Assembly (NCBI GenBank): GCA_021205005.1
Contig: JAJPYK010000085.1
Coordinates: forward strand, 1 to 18,092
Length of the DNA: 18,092 nucleotides
Origin: Paraprevotella sp.
Lineage (GTDB): Bacteria; Bacteroidota; Bacteroidia; Bacteroidales; Bacteroidaceae
Direction: 5' to 3'
Of this stretch, positions 1 to 7,926 are shown one piece after another. The position numbers and the translations under genes were made by a program. Under the pieces are notes generated by a model. That model had not been told where the DNA came from. It was given only the letters and a program-made list of their open reading frames with translations, and ran no database searches. Numbering within the stretch: position 1 is the stretch's first letter; every line of letters starts with the position of its first letter.

Positions 1-470
1 GTATAGAGCACCCGGCTTTTCCAGTAGAGCGTGCCTTCGACGAAGAGACGATAATTCCCTGCCGGAACGGCATTCCCTCGGCTGTCCGTGCCGTCCCACG
101 TGTAGGCGAGAGGACCGTTTTGAGGGGTGGTTCCCGTCACGGCATCCACTTGTGAAGCGTCCATATTGCTCGGGCGAGCCTTTTCGACCCATAACGGGAG
201 AGCATCCTCCCGATAGCTGTATCCTCCCCTTGCGGTAAAAGATGTGGCATAAAGAGTGCGCACCAATTCTCCTTTTTCGTTTTCTATCCAGATGGCGTAT
301 TGGCTGGAGGCTATCCCGCCGCGTTTGAAGTCGAAAGCCACCGTGACGCGCTTTCCGTTGTTGCTTCGGGTTTCGTCGGCTTGTTTTTCCCGGGCCTGGG
401 ACAGGGAACAGGAAAGTGCACTTCCCATACAGAGTAGCCACAGGAACCCTCCTGACAGATTCTTTTTCAT
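1..470 (-). CDS. Secreted DUF2271-type protein, partial (3' end beyond window)
   Basis: The reading frame is open from ATG 470-468 to the window's left edge (156 codons), so the C-terminus is missing. The product starts with an export signal (MKKN, hydrophobic stretch FLWLLCMGSALSC, then SLSQA). It could be cut by signal peptidase I after SQA or be a lipoprotein at C21, although the lipobox is poor. The mature part has the pattern I associate with DUF2271 periplasmic proteins: an immunoglobulin-like strand with YAIWIENEKGELVRTLY, then RGG, then DAVTGTTP, and a FlgD-like turn with WDGTDSRGNAVPAGNYRL. The role of DUF2271 is unknown; members often sit near PepSY membrane proteins and flavin-transfer enzymes. 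The start overlaps the methyltransferase stop in an ATGA, so it is the last visible gene of the minus-strand unit and probably translationally coupled. Family call is from memory of motifs, not a search. Confidence 0.75.
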   Translation of the reverse strand, partial: MKKNLSGGFLWLLCMGSALSCSLSQAREKQADETRSNNGKRVTVAFDFKRGGIASSQYAIWIENEKGELVRTLYATSFTARGGYSYREDALPLWVEKARPSNMDASQVDAVTGTTPQNGPLAYTWDGTDSRGNAVPAGNYRLFVEGTLYWKSRVLY

Positions 471-1234
471 AGGCTTTTCTCTTTTATGGCTTTTATTCTG
501 ATCCTCACATAGTCCACGAACCAACTTCCGTCGTGCCACAGGGAGTTGCGCAGTTGTTGTTCGGCATCGCGGAGGATGTCTTCTTCCGTGGCTTCGTCCA
601 CTCCCCGGAACGGGACCTTGTCGAACATCCGTATCCATTCTCTCAGGCCGCGGTCGCCGTTGGAACAGCGGGTGGGACGGTCGAACAGGATGGCGTAAGT
701 CACTTTAAAACCCGCCTGTTCCATCCATGGCGTGTATTCGCCGATGGACGGGAAGTAGAAAGGGGTGTCGTATGACCTTCCTCGTTTTTCAAATGCCCGT
801 CGCAGGGCGGCGTGCACGCTGCCGGCGCATCCCCTGCCTCCGAACTCGCATACAAACTGGCCTTGCGGTTTCAGTGCACGGTTGATCCGTTGCAGCAACC
901 GAGGTTGCCGGTCGGCATCGATCCAATGTATCATGGCATTGGAGAATAGTGCGTCAGCCGGTGTGTCGACCTGTAAATCCAGTGCATCCTGACGGATGAA
1001 AGTCAGTTCCGGATGTGCCTTTCGGGCCTCTTCCAACATGTCGGCCGAAGCGTCGATGCATATGGCTTGTACTCCCATGTCGGCCAATCGACGGGTCAAT
1101 GCCCCGTTGCCGCATCCCAAGTCGATGACGGTATCGCCCGGGTGTACGTCGAGAAGTTTCAATACGTCTTCTCCGTACCGGTGGACAAACGTGAAATCGC
1201 GGGAGTATTCTTGTGCGTTCCAATCTTTGTTCAT
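467..1234 (-). CDS. SAM-dependent methyltransferase (trans-aconitate methyltransferase-like)
   Basis: A 255-residue class I (Rossmann) methyltransferase. Motif I is VIDLGCGNG at residues 36-44, the acidic residue that contacts the ribose is D61 after the second strand (AICID), and motif IV is FSNAMIHWID at about 97-106. The HWI segment, followed by a long C-terminal part rich in W/F, resembles trans-aconitate 2-methyltransferases and related small-molecule methylases. The actual acceptor cannot be told from sequence. The frame is open further upstream to 1318, but that would run into the aldo/keto reductase gene. ATG 1234 follows AAGGAA and gives the family-typical N-terminus (DWNAQEYSRDFTFVHRYG), so I chose it. 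It lies 35 bp after the reductase gene, and its TGA overlaps the next start by 4 bases. Confidence 0.85.
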   Translation of the reverse strand: MNKDWNAQEYSRDFTFVHRYGEDVLKLLDVHPGDTVIDLGCGNGALTRRLADMGVQAICIDASADMLEEARKAHPELTFIRQDALDLQVDTPADALFSNAMIHWIDADRQPRLLQRINRALKPQGQFVCEFGGRGCAGSVHAALRRAFEKRGRSYDTPFYFPSIGEYTPWMEQAGFKVTYAILFDRPTRCSNGDRGLREWIRMFDKVPFRGVDEATEEDILRDAEQQLRNSLWHDGSWFVDYVRIRIKAIKEKSL

Positions 1235-1269
1235 TTCCTTATGTAATTGAATATGAAGTGTAGAAGAGT

Positions 1270-2301
1270 TTATACATAGAGCTGGGAGCTCAGTTCGGGC
1301 CGTTCGTCCTGATGCCAATAAGGGTAAGGCTTTTCCGTACGACTGGCCTCATCGAGACGTTTGATCTGCTCGGCGGTGAGGCTCCATCCTACGGCTCCCA
1401 GATTCTGCCGGAGTTGTTCTTCGGAGCTGGCGCCGATGATGAGACTGCATATCGTGGGGCGTTGCAGCAGCCAGTTCAGGGCGACTTGCGCTACGGTTTT
1501 TCCGGTTTCGGCAGCGATTTCCTCCAATACGTCCACAATGTCATACAGACGGTCGTAAGAGACGACATTGTCCCTGACCGGTGCGCCGCCGCGGCCCACC
1601 CGGCTGTCTTGCGGGACGGGATTGTGGCGGTGGTAGCGTCCGGCCAGCCGTCCGGCCGCCAGCGGGCTCCACACCGTAGTGCCTACATTCTGGTCGACGC
1701 CCAGAGGCCTCAGTTCCCACTCGAAGTCACGGTTCAACAGGGAATAATACACTTGGTGGGCTACGTAACGGTTCCAACCTCTGCGTTCGGATACGGAGAG
1801 CGATTTCATCAGATGCCATCCCGAGAAATTGGAGCATCCGATGTAGCGCACCTTGCCGCTCGTCACTAAGTCGTCCAATGCACGCAAGGTTTCTTCCACC
1901 GGCGTGTTACGGTCAAAACCGTGGATGTAGTAAAGGTCGATGTGGTCGGTGCCGAGTCGGCGCAGGCTGGCTTCGCAGGCTTCTATGAGATGAAAACGCG
2001 ATGAGCCTTCCTGATTCCGGTCGTCGCCCATGGGAAAGGTGACTTTAGTTGAGATAAGCAGGCGGTTGCGCTTGCCGTCGATAGCCTTGCCCAAGATTTC
2101 TTCGGACTGTCCGCGTGAGTAGATGTCGGCGGTGTCGAACATGTTCAGTCCGGCATCCAGGCACATGTCTACCATACGTGTGGCTTCTTCCACTCCGGCA
2201 TGTCCCCAGTTCTCGAATCCGTGAGACCCTCCGAATGTGCCGGTTCCTAATGTCAGGGCGGGGACAAATAAGCCAGACCCGTTTAATTTACGATATTCCA
2301 T
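1270..2301 (-). CDS. Aldo/keto reductase
   Basis: A 343-residue NAD(P)H-dependent oxidoreductase of the aldo/keto reductase superfamily, a cytoplasmic (beta/alpha)8 barrel. The catalytic tetrad is visible: D56 and Y61 in FDTADIYSRG, K86 in STKV and H127 in YYIHG. The cofactor-binding C-terminal segment (LIIGASSEEQLRQNL) is also present. The opening (YRKLNGSGLFVPALTLGTGTFGG) and the length match the bacterial general-stress/voltage-gated-channel-beta-like branch rather than the xylose reductase branch. The substrate is unknown. It starts 18 bp after the TSUP permease gene and ends 35 bp before the methyltransferase, on the same strand, consistent with one transcript. Confidence 0.9.
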   Translation of the reverse strand: MEYRKLNGSGLFVPALTLGTGTFGGSHGFENWGHAGVEEATRMVDMCLDAGLNMFDTADIYSRGQSEEILGKAIDGKRNRLLISTKVTFPMGDDRNQEGSSRFHLIEACEASLRRLGTDHIDLYYIHGFDRNTPVEETLRALDDLVTSGKVRYIGCSNFSGWHLMKSLSVSERRGWNRYVAHQVYYSLLNRDFEWELRPLGVDQNVGTTVWSPLAAGRLAGRYHRHNPVPQDSRVGRGGAPVRDNVVSYDRLYDIVDVLEEIAAETGKTVAQVALNWLLQRPTICSLIIGASSEEQLRQNLGAVGWSLTAEQIKRLDEASRTEKPYPYWHQDERPELSSQLYV

Positions 2302-2319
2302 AATGATATGATGTTGAGA

Positions 2320-3075
2320 TTAAACCAATAACATGATGACAGAAAGACAAGTTACAGCCGTGGTGAAACGGCGAAATCCTTTTTCGGGCATATGTCTGAT
2401 CCAGACGATGCCCAGCAGACCTCCGGCCAGGACGAACGGAATCGTACAGACATCAAGCATCAACGAAGACATGCTGATGTTGTTCCACGCCCATACCTGT
2501 ACGGGGATCTTGAGGTAATTGATGACCAGGAAGAACCAGGCGTTGGTGCCAACGAAACTGTATTTGGGCATCTTGACCGACAACAGATAAATGGCCATCA
2601 CCGGTCCGGCGGCATTGCCTATCATGGTGGTAAAACCGCCAGCCAAACCGAATAAAGGACCATACCACCATCGGGATGACCATCTGTTTTCTTTCCCTTT
2701 CCGGTCGGACCATAACATGGCTCCCAGCACGACTAAAAGACATACCCCCATCAGGTGCTTGAACTCCGTCGGCGGTATGAGCCTGTCGACGCCTAATGCC
2801 ACTGCAAATCCTGCTAGTGCAGCCGGAAGCAGTTTCAGTATATATTTCCACTCGGCTCTGCGGCGATAGTAGATTACAGCGATCAGATCGGCTATGCACA
2901 GGATGGGTAGAATGAAACCCGTCGAAGGTTTGGCGCCGAAGAGTATGACCGTGAGCGGTACGGCCAGTATGCTGATTCCCTGTATGCCCGTTTTAGACAG
3001 GCCTATCAGAAATGCGGCCGAAAAAAGTAGCCCCCAGTCCCAAGGGGAGTGTATCCATGTCGAAAAATCTATCAT
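2320..3075 (-). CDS. TSUP (TauE/SafE) family membrane permease
   Basis: A 251-residue, strongly hydrophobic inner-membrane protein with roughly eight predicted helices. It shows the two half-repeats of the TauE/SafE family: FLIGLSKTGIQGISILAVPL near residues 22-41 and FGLAGGFTTMIGNAAGPVMA near 144-163. The Gly/Pro-rich re-entrant segments are typical. Family members export sulfite, sulfoacetate or other small organosulfur or organic anions; the substrate here is not known. Length is normal for the family. It is the first gene of the minus-strand unit and is transcribed away from the AraC-family gene across a 185-bp intergenic region, which makes it the likely direct target of that regulator. 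Confidence 0.9.
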   Translation of the reverse strand: MIDFSTWIHSPWDWGLLFSAAFLIGLSKTGIQGISILAVPLTVILFGAKPSTGFILPILCIADLIAVIYYRRRAEWKYILKLLPAALAGFAVALGVDRLIPPTEFKHLMGVCLLVVLGAMLWSDRKGKENRWSSRWWYGPLFGLAGGFTTMIGNAAGPVMAIYLLSVKMPKYSFVGTNAWFFLVINYLKIPVQVWAWNNISMSSLMLDVCTIPFVLAGGLLGIVWIRHMPEKGFRRFTTAVTCLSVIMLLV

Positions 3076-3152
3076 AATTTATACCCTTCTTATAAAATCG
3101 TACATTGCAAACATGCCTGTGTTCTTGCGGATCCGTTTCACATGGTTTTCAA

Positions 3153-3168
3153 TGTCAAATGTTTGACA
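3153..3168. promoter_or_regulatory. Inverted repeat, probable operator
   Basis: TGTCAAATGTTTGACA consists of perfect 7-bp arms (TGTCAAA / TTTGACA) around a 2-bp centre. It lies between the divergent TSUP and AraC genes, directly downstream of the minus-strand -7 box, so it would cover the predicted +1 of the TSUP unit. The position suits a dimeric regulator's operator. AraC proteins usually bind direct repeats, so another factor is possible. Confidence 0.45.
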
Positions 3169-3171
3169 CTG

Positions 3172-3179
3172 CAAAGTTA
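3172..3179 (-). promoter_or_regulatory. Putative -7 box for the TSUP unit
   Basis: On the minus strand these bases read TAACTTTG, a full match to the Bacteroidetes -7 consensus TAnnTTTG. No good TTTG -33 box is found 19-21 bp further upstream, so the promoter would be weak or activator-dependent, as expected for an AraC-type target. The start of transcription would fall near 3164-3166. Confidence 0.45.
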
Positions 3180-3206
3180 CGGGGAAAATCAACGATGTCG
3201 TTCTAA

Positions 3207-3235
3207 TATATTTGCGAAATATTCATGTATCTTTG
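3207..3235 (+). promoter_or_regulatory. Two candidate -7 boxes ahead of the AraC gene
   Basis: TATATTTG (3207-3214) and TATCTTTG (3228-3235) both match TAnnTTTG on the plus strand. Neither has a clear TTTG at the expected -33 distance. The second would start transcription near 3242, leaving a leader of about 18-20 bases before the ATG at 3261. Confidence 0.4.
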
Positions 3236-3260
3236 CCCGTGCGGATCAAAAAGACGGTAA

Positions 3261-4130
3261 ATGGCGGTATTGGAAAGAAAAATCATTCACGACAGGATAA
3301 CCCTATGCAGCCATATCCTGTATCCGAGATTCGTGTTGCCGAGGCATAAACATCCGGAGTATGAAATCATGCTGTTTACGCAAGGAAGCGGCAAGCAGTT
3401 CGTAGGCGAGGGGATGGCCGATTTTAAAGAAGGGGATATAGCTCTGATCGGGAGCAACGTGCCTCATCTGCATCTGTGCCATGCCAAACTGCATCCGGAC
3501 GAAGGCTGTGAACCGAGTGCGGGAGAGGCTTTGCAGTTTTTGCCCTCTGTCTTTCCGAGGAACATGGAACAGCTTCCCGACTATGAGCATATTTACTCTT
3601 TGTTGCAACGCAGTCAATACGGGTTGCGCTTTTATGATCTCACCTTGTATGCCCGGCTTCGGGACGCTTTCCGGGACATGGACGGGCGACAGAATACCGA
3701 ACGGCTCATCGGTTTGATGCAAATTCTGGAGGAATTGTATCGGTGCGGACAGGTGCAGTTGCTTTCTTCCACCGCTTACAGCCGTTCCAATCTCAGGGAG
3801 GAGATGAACGAACCTGTAAATAAGGTATATGCCTACCTTTTCAATCATTTCAAGGACAAGGTGACTTTGCCAGAAGTGGCCGATTATGTGAGACTGAATC
3901 CGGCATCGCTCTGCCGGTATTTCAAACAGCGTACCGACAAAAGCATATTTCAATGCCTGGCGGAGATCCGGATAGAACATGCCTGCAAACTTTTGGCCTA
4001 CTCCAATCTCAGCGTTTCGCAAATCGCTTATGAGTCGGGATACAACCATGTACCTTATTTTATTAAGCAGTTTGAGGAACAAACTCGAAGAACTCCGAAA
4101 ATGTATCGCATGGAATTGAATAAAATATGA
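3261..4130 (+). CDS. AraC-family transcriptional regulator
   Basis: A 289-residue regulator. The N-terminal half is a cupin sensor domain: RHKHPEYEIMLFTQGSGK at residues 28-45 has the H29/H31/E35 pattern, then FKEGDIALIGSNVPHLH. The C-terminal hundred residues form the AraC double helix-turn-helix: first helix pair TLPEVADYVRLNPASLCRYF, second SVSQIAYESGYNHVPYFIKQF, ending RRTPKMYR. The order (N-terminal cupin, C-terminal HTH) is that of sugar or small-molecule responsive activators. The inducer is unknown. It is divergent from the TSUP, reductase and methyltransferase unit and is the natural candidate to control it. ATG 3261 is the first in frame and gives a normal family length. Confidence 0.92.
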   Translation: MAVLERKIIHDRITLCSHILYPRFVLPRHKHPEYEIMLFTQGSGKQFVGEGMADFKEGDIALIGSNVPHLHLCHAKLHPDEGCEPSAGEALQFLPSVFPRNMEQLPDYEHIYSLLQRSQYGLRFYDLTLYARLRDAFRDMDGRQNTERLIGLMQILEELYRCGQVQLLSSTAYSRSNLREEMNEPVNKVYAYLFNHFKDKVTLPEVADYVRLNPASLCRYFKQRTDKSIFQCLAEIRIEHACKLLAYSNLSVSQIAYESGYNHVPYFIKQFEEQTRRTPKMYRMELNKI

Positions 4131-4314
4131 GTAAACATGAGAACGGCGGCCTGTTCTGCATATTTTATCGTTTGACGGGAGACAAAAAGACGGGATGTGC
4201 CCCATGCGATGCAATTGGGATGATAGATTAAAACGAAAATGCCTTTTCCGCTACGGATTGAAAGTTATTTTTCGGGAAATACTGCCTATTCCTTATATGC
4301 GGCATCACTTTTAT
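4131..4314. other. Intergenic region upstream of the ilv promoter
   Basis: This stretch between the AraC stop and the ilv control region has no convincing gene. A 12-codon ORF starts at ATG 4138 but has no features. I see no strong hairpin with a T-tract, so the AraC transcript's end is not obvious. There is no T-box and no leader peptide rich in Leu, Ile or Val codons. Confidence 0.5.
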
Positions 4315-4330
4315 ACTCAAACGTTTGCCT
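4315..4330. promoter_or_regulatory. PurR/LacI-like palindrome over the ilv -33 box
   Basis: The core CAAACGTTTG (4318-4327) is a perfect 10-bp palindrome with the central CG step typical of LacI-family operators. The 16-bp context ACTCAAACGTTTGCCT differs at only two positions from the E. coli PurR box ACGCAAACGTTTGCGT. Its right half contains the TTTG -33 box of the ilvD promoter, so a bound protein should block RNA polymerase. The cognate regulator is not in this window. Confidence 0.5.
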
Positions 4331-4355
4331 AATATAGGAAAATAGGTTAAATTTG
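4324..4355 (+). promoter_or_regulatory. Main ilv operon promoter
   Basis: TTTG at 4324-4327, a 20-bp spacer and TAAATTTG at 4348-4355 match the Bacteroidetes primary sigma promoter consensus in full. Transcription should start near 4361, giving a leader of only about 30 bases to the ilvD ATG. That is too short for attenuation, so control is likely at initiation. Confidence 0.75.
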
Positions 4356-4392
4356 CAGAATAAAAAAGATAAAGTATAAAAACGCTATAAAG

Positions 4393-6195
4393 ATGAAACA
4401 TAAATTGCGCAGTGCGCAAAGCACAGAAGGCCGCCGTATGGCAGGTGCCCGCGCATTGTGGGTGGCCAACGGGATGAAACGTGAACAGTTCGGGAAACCT
4501 ATCGTGGCGATCGTCAACTCTTTCACTCAGTTTGTGCCCGGCCATACTCATTTGCACGATATCGGTCAGATGGTGAAAGCCGAAATAGAAAAGCTGGGTT
4601 GTTATGCCGCAGAGTTCAATACGATTGCCATCGACGACGGCATTGCCATGGGGCATGACGGCATGCTCTATTCCCTTCCTTCACGGGACATTATAGCCGA
4701 CAGTGTGGAATATATGGTGAACGCGCATAAAGCCGACGCCATGATCTGTATTTCCAATTGCGACAAAATTACGCCCGGAATGTTGATGGCCAGCATGAGG
4801 CTGAACATTCCTACGGTTTTTGTGTCGGGTGGCCCGATGGAGGCGCACAAGATCAATGGCGAGAACGCCGATCTGATTACGGCCATGATCAAGGCGGCCG
4901 ATACGTCGGTGTCGGACGAGGATATTGAAAAGATAGAGAACTGTGCCTGCCCCGGCTGCGGAAGTTGTTCGGGAATGTTCACGGCTAATTCCATGAACAG
5001 TCTGACTGAAGCCATCGGCTTGTCGCTTCCCGGAAACGGGACGGTTCTGGCCACACATACGAATCGCGTGCAACTGTTTAAGGACGCTGCGAAACTTGTG
5101 GTGGAGAACGCTTTTAAATACTACGAAGACGGAGATGAAAGCGTATTGCCCCGGAGTATAGCCACGCGTCGGGCTTTTCTGAATGCCATGACGTTGGATA
5201 TTGCTATGGGCGGTTCGTCGAATACCGTGCTTCACTTGCTGGCTGTAGCCAATGAGGCCGGTGTGGACTTCAAGATGTCCGATATTGACGCCTTGAGCCG
5301 TAAGGTGCCCTGTCTGTGCAAGCTGGCGCCGAATACCCAGAAGTATTCCATTCAGGAATGTAACCGTGCCGGCGGTATCCTTAATATATTAGGTGAATTG
5401 GATAAGGCGGGATTATTGGATACTTCTTGTCGGCGGGTGAACGGCCGGACGTTGGCCGAAGATATAGCGAAATATAATATCTTGTCCGAGACGGTGGATG
5501 CTGAGGCTAAACGTATTTACAGCAGCGCTCCGGGCGGGGTGTTCAGCAATCATATGGGGTCGCAGAGCAAGATGTACGATTCGCTCGATACCGATCGGTC
5601 GAATGGATGTATTCGCGATGTGGCCCATGCGTATAGCAAGGACGGCGGTCTGGCCGTATTGTTTGGCAATATCGCTCAGGACGGTTGCGTGGTCAAAACG
5701 GCCGGAGTCGACGAGAGCATCTGGCATTTCGTGGGACCGGCCAAGGTGTTCGATTCCCAAGAAGATGCCTGTGAGGCCATCTTGAACGGTAAGGTGGTCA
5801 GCGGAGATGTCGTTGTCATTACGCATGAAGGACCGAAAGGAGGTCCCGGAATGCAGGAAATGCTTTATCCGACATCTTATTTGAAGAGTCGTCATTTAGG
5901 TAAAGAGTGCGCGTTGATTACCGACGGACGCTTTTCCGGAGGTACTTCCGGTCTGAGCCTCGGGCATATATCTCCCGAGGCTGCCGCCGGAGGCAATATC
6001 GGTAAAATCGTGGATGGAGACTTGATCGAGATAGACATCCCTAATCGGAGTATCAACGTGAAACTGACGGAAGCAGAATTGGCGGCTCGTCCGCAACGTC
6101 CGATGACACGTCATCGGGTCGTTCCCAAATCGTTGAAGGCCTATGCTTCAATGGTGAGCTCGGCCGATAAAGGAGGCATACGTATAATTGATTAA
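4393..6195 (+). CDS. ilvD: Dihydroxy-acid dehydratase
   Basis: A 600-residue enzyme that dehydrates 2,3-dihydroxyisovalerate and 2,3-dihydroxy-3-methylvalerate to the 2-keto acids in Val/Ile/Leu synthesis. It is nearly collinear with E. coli IlvD (616 residues). Visible landmarks are [15 protein letters not shown] (42-56), the DDG metal site (81-83), [11 protein letters not shown] with C123, D124 and the K125 expected to be carbamylated, [17 protein letters not shown] with the iron-sulfur C192 region (186-202), and near the end [14 protein letters not shown] with the catalytic serine motif. The C186/C189/C192 arrangement is that of the oxygen-sensitive [4Fe-4S] type. It is the first gene of the operon, and its ATG is preceded by an A-rich leader without a strong ribosome-binding site, as is usual in Bacteroidetes. 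Confidence 0.97.
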   Translation: MKHKLRSAQSTEGRRMAGARALWVANGMKREQFGKPIVAIVNSFTQFVPGHTHLHDIGQMVKAEIEKLGCYAAEFNTIAIDDGIAMGHDGMLYSLPSRDIIADSVEYMVNAHKADAMICISNCDKITPGMLMASMRLNIPTVFVSGGPMEAHKINGENADLITAMIKAADTSVSDEDIEKIENCACPGCGSCSGMFTANSMNSLTEAIGLSLPGNGTVLATHTNRVQLFKDAAKLVVENAFKYYEDGDESVLPRSIATRRAFLNAMTLDIAMGGSSNTVLHLLAVANEAGVDFKMSDIDALSRKVPCLCKLAPNTQKYSIQECNRAGGILNILGELDKAGLLDTSCRRVNGRTLAEDIAKYNILSETVDAEAKRIYSSAPGGVFSNHMGSQSKMYDSLDTDRSNGCIRDVAHAYSKDGGLAVLFGNIAQDGCVVKTAGVDESIWHFVGPAKVFDSQEDACEAILNGKVVSGDVVVITHEGPKGGPGMQEMLYPTSYLKSRHLGKECALITDGRFSGGTSGLSLGHISPEAAAGGNIGKIVDGDLIEIDIPNRSINVKLTEAELAARPQRPMTRHRVVPKSLKAYASMVSSADKGGIRIID

Positions 6196-6213
6196 AAACA
6201 TAAGACAGATTAC

Positions 6214-7911
6214 ATGGCAAAAGAGAAAATTACAGGCGCAGAAGCTTTGATGCGCTCGCTGGAACACGAGGGGGTGACTACTCTTTTCGGTTATCCCGGT
6301 GGAGCCATTATGCCGGTATACGACGCCTTGTATCAATATAAGAATAAACTGAATCATATCTTGGTGCGCCATGAACAGGCCGCCACTCATGCGGCACAAG
6401 GCTATGCCCGTGTCTCCGGACGTGTGGGAGTTTGCTTGGTGACCAGCGGACCGGGAGCTACGAATACGATTACCGGTATTGCCGATGCCATGATGGACAG
6501 TACGCCCATTGTCGTGATTGCAGGGCAGGTCGGTACGGCCATGTTAGGTTCCGACGCTTTTCAGGAGTGCGATTTAGTGGGCATAACCCAGCCCATCAGT
6601 AAGTGGGCTTACCAAATCCGTCGTCCGGAAGACATTGCGTGGGCCGTGAGTCGGGCGTTTTACATCGCTAAAAGCGGTCGTCCCGGGCCGGTCGTGTTGG
6701 ATTTTGCCAAGAACGCACAGCAGGGATTGGTGGATTATGAACCGCAGGATATCGATTTCATCCGCAGCTATGTGCCCGTACCGGAGCCTGAAGTCGAGGC
6801 CATACGTCAGGCTGCCGATTTGATTAATCACGCTCAAAGACCTTTCATCCTGGTGGGACAAGGTGTGGAGCTTGGAGGGGCGCAGGCAGAGGTGAGAGAA
6901 CTGATAGAGCGTGCCGACATACCGGCCGGTTGCACGTTGCTGGGATTATCAGCCTTGCCTTCCGATCATCCGCTAAACATGGGCATGTTGGGCATGCACG
7001 GAAGTCTGGCCAACAGTGTGAAGACGCAAGAGTGTGATGTACTGATTGCCGTAGGCATGCGTTTTGACGACCGCATTACCGGTAAATTAAGTACTTATGC
7101 CCAGCAGGCCAAGAAAATACATTTTGAAATAGATCCGAGCGAGATCAACAAGAATGTGGCGGTAGATGTGGCCGTATTGGGGGATTGCAAACAAACTTTA
7201 TCTGAGGTGTTGGCACTTGTCACCCCTCATCGCCATAGAGATTGGGTGGATAGTTTCAAACCGCATTTCGAAGAAGAGAAAACGGTCGTAATCGAACCGG
7301 AGATTCATCCCGCAGAGGGTCCGATTAAGATGGGAGAAGTCGTACGCATGGTGACGGAAATGACCGATAACAAAGCCATCTTGGTTACCGACGTAGGGCA
7401 GAACCAAATGATGGCAGCACGTTACTTTAAGTTCTCGGAAAACCGCAGTATTGTTACCTCCGGCTGGATGGGAACGATGGGATTCGGCCTTCCGGCAGCT
7501 ATCGGGGCTACGTTTGGCGCACCCGGTCGCATGGTTTGTCTCTTCCTTGGCGATGGAGGCATCCAGATGACGCTGCAGGAATTAGGTACGATCATGGAAC
7601 AACACAGTCCGGTGAAAATCATTCTGCTCAACAACAACTATCTGGGCAATGTACGCCAATGGCAGGAAATGTTTTTCGGAAAGAGATATTCTTTCACACC
7701 GATGATGAATCCCGACTATAATATGATAGCTTCGGCCTACGGTATTCCCAGTCGTACAGTGGTAGAACGTGGGGATTTGGCTTCGGCCATTCAAGAGATG
7801 ATCGACACCGAAGGCCCATATTTGCTTCAGGTGGCTGTCATTGAAGAAGGGCGTGTGCTGCCGATGTGCTGTCCGGGTAATGATGTGGATGATATGATAT
7901 TGGATTATTAA
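6214..7911 (+). CDS. ilvB: Acetolactate synthase large (catalytic) subunit
   Basis: A 565-residue thiamine diphosphate- and FAD-dependent enzyme joining two pyruvates to 2-acetolactate, or pyruvate and 2-ketobutyrate to 2-aceto-2-hydroxybutyrate. Landmarks are the catalytic E54 in VRHEQAATHAAQGYAR, SGPGATNTITGIADA in the N-terminal domain, a central FAD-associated region (GMLGMHGSLANSVK near 265), and the C-terminal thiamine diphosphate/Mg motif starting GDGG at 446-449 and ending NN at 473-474. Length is normal for the family. It begins 18 bp after ilvD and is followed 15 bp later by its regulatory subunit gene, the usual catalytic/regulatory pairing. Confidence 0.97.
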   Translation: MAKEKITGAEALMRSLEHEGVTTLFGYPGGAIMPVYDALYQYKNKLNHILVRHEQAATHAAQGYARVSGRVGVCLVTSGPGATNTITGIADAMMDSTPIVVIAGQVGTAMLGSDAFQECDLVGITQPISKWAYQIRRPEDIAWAVSRAFYIAKSGRPGPVVLDFAKNAQQGLVDYEPQDIDFIRSYVPVPEPEVEAIRQAADLINHAQRPFILVGQGVELGGAQAEVRELIERADIPAGCTLLGLSALPSDHPLNMGMLGMHGSLANSVKTQECDVLIAVGMRFDDRITGKLSTYAQQAKKIHFEIDPSEINKNVAVDVAVLGDCKQTLSEVLALVTPHRHRDWVDSFKPHFEEEKTVVIEPEIHPAEGPIKMGEVVRMVTEMTDNKAILVTDVGQNQMMAARYFKFSENRSIVTSGWMGTMGFGLPAAIGATFGAPGRMVCLFLGDGGIQMTLQELGTIMEQHSPVKIILLNNNYLGNVRQWQEMFFGKRYSFTPMMNPDYNMIASAYGIPSRTVVERGDLASAIQEMIDTEGPYLLQVAVIEEGRVLPMCCPGNDVDDMILDY

Positions 7912-7926
7912 GAGGAGAAGTTTTAG

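Noticed and set aside
1235..1318. Upstream extension of the methyltransferase frame
   Set aside because: It would overlap the end of the aldo/keto reductase gene and adds 28 residues unlike the family.
1312..1869. 185-codon plus-strand ORF
   Set aside because: Antisense to the aldo/keto reductase catalytic domain, with no family features.
3303..4214. 303-codon minus-strand ORF
   Set aside because: It is antisense to the AraC-family gene, whose protein has clear domains; the ORF shows none.
4356..4392. Attenuator, T-box or leader peptide for the ilv operon
   Set aside because: The predicted leader is about 30 bases, without a hairpin and without a run of Leu, Ile or Val codons.
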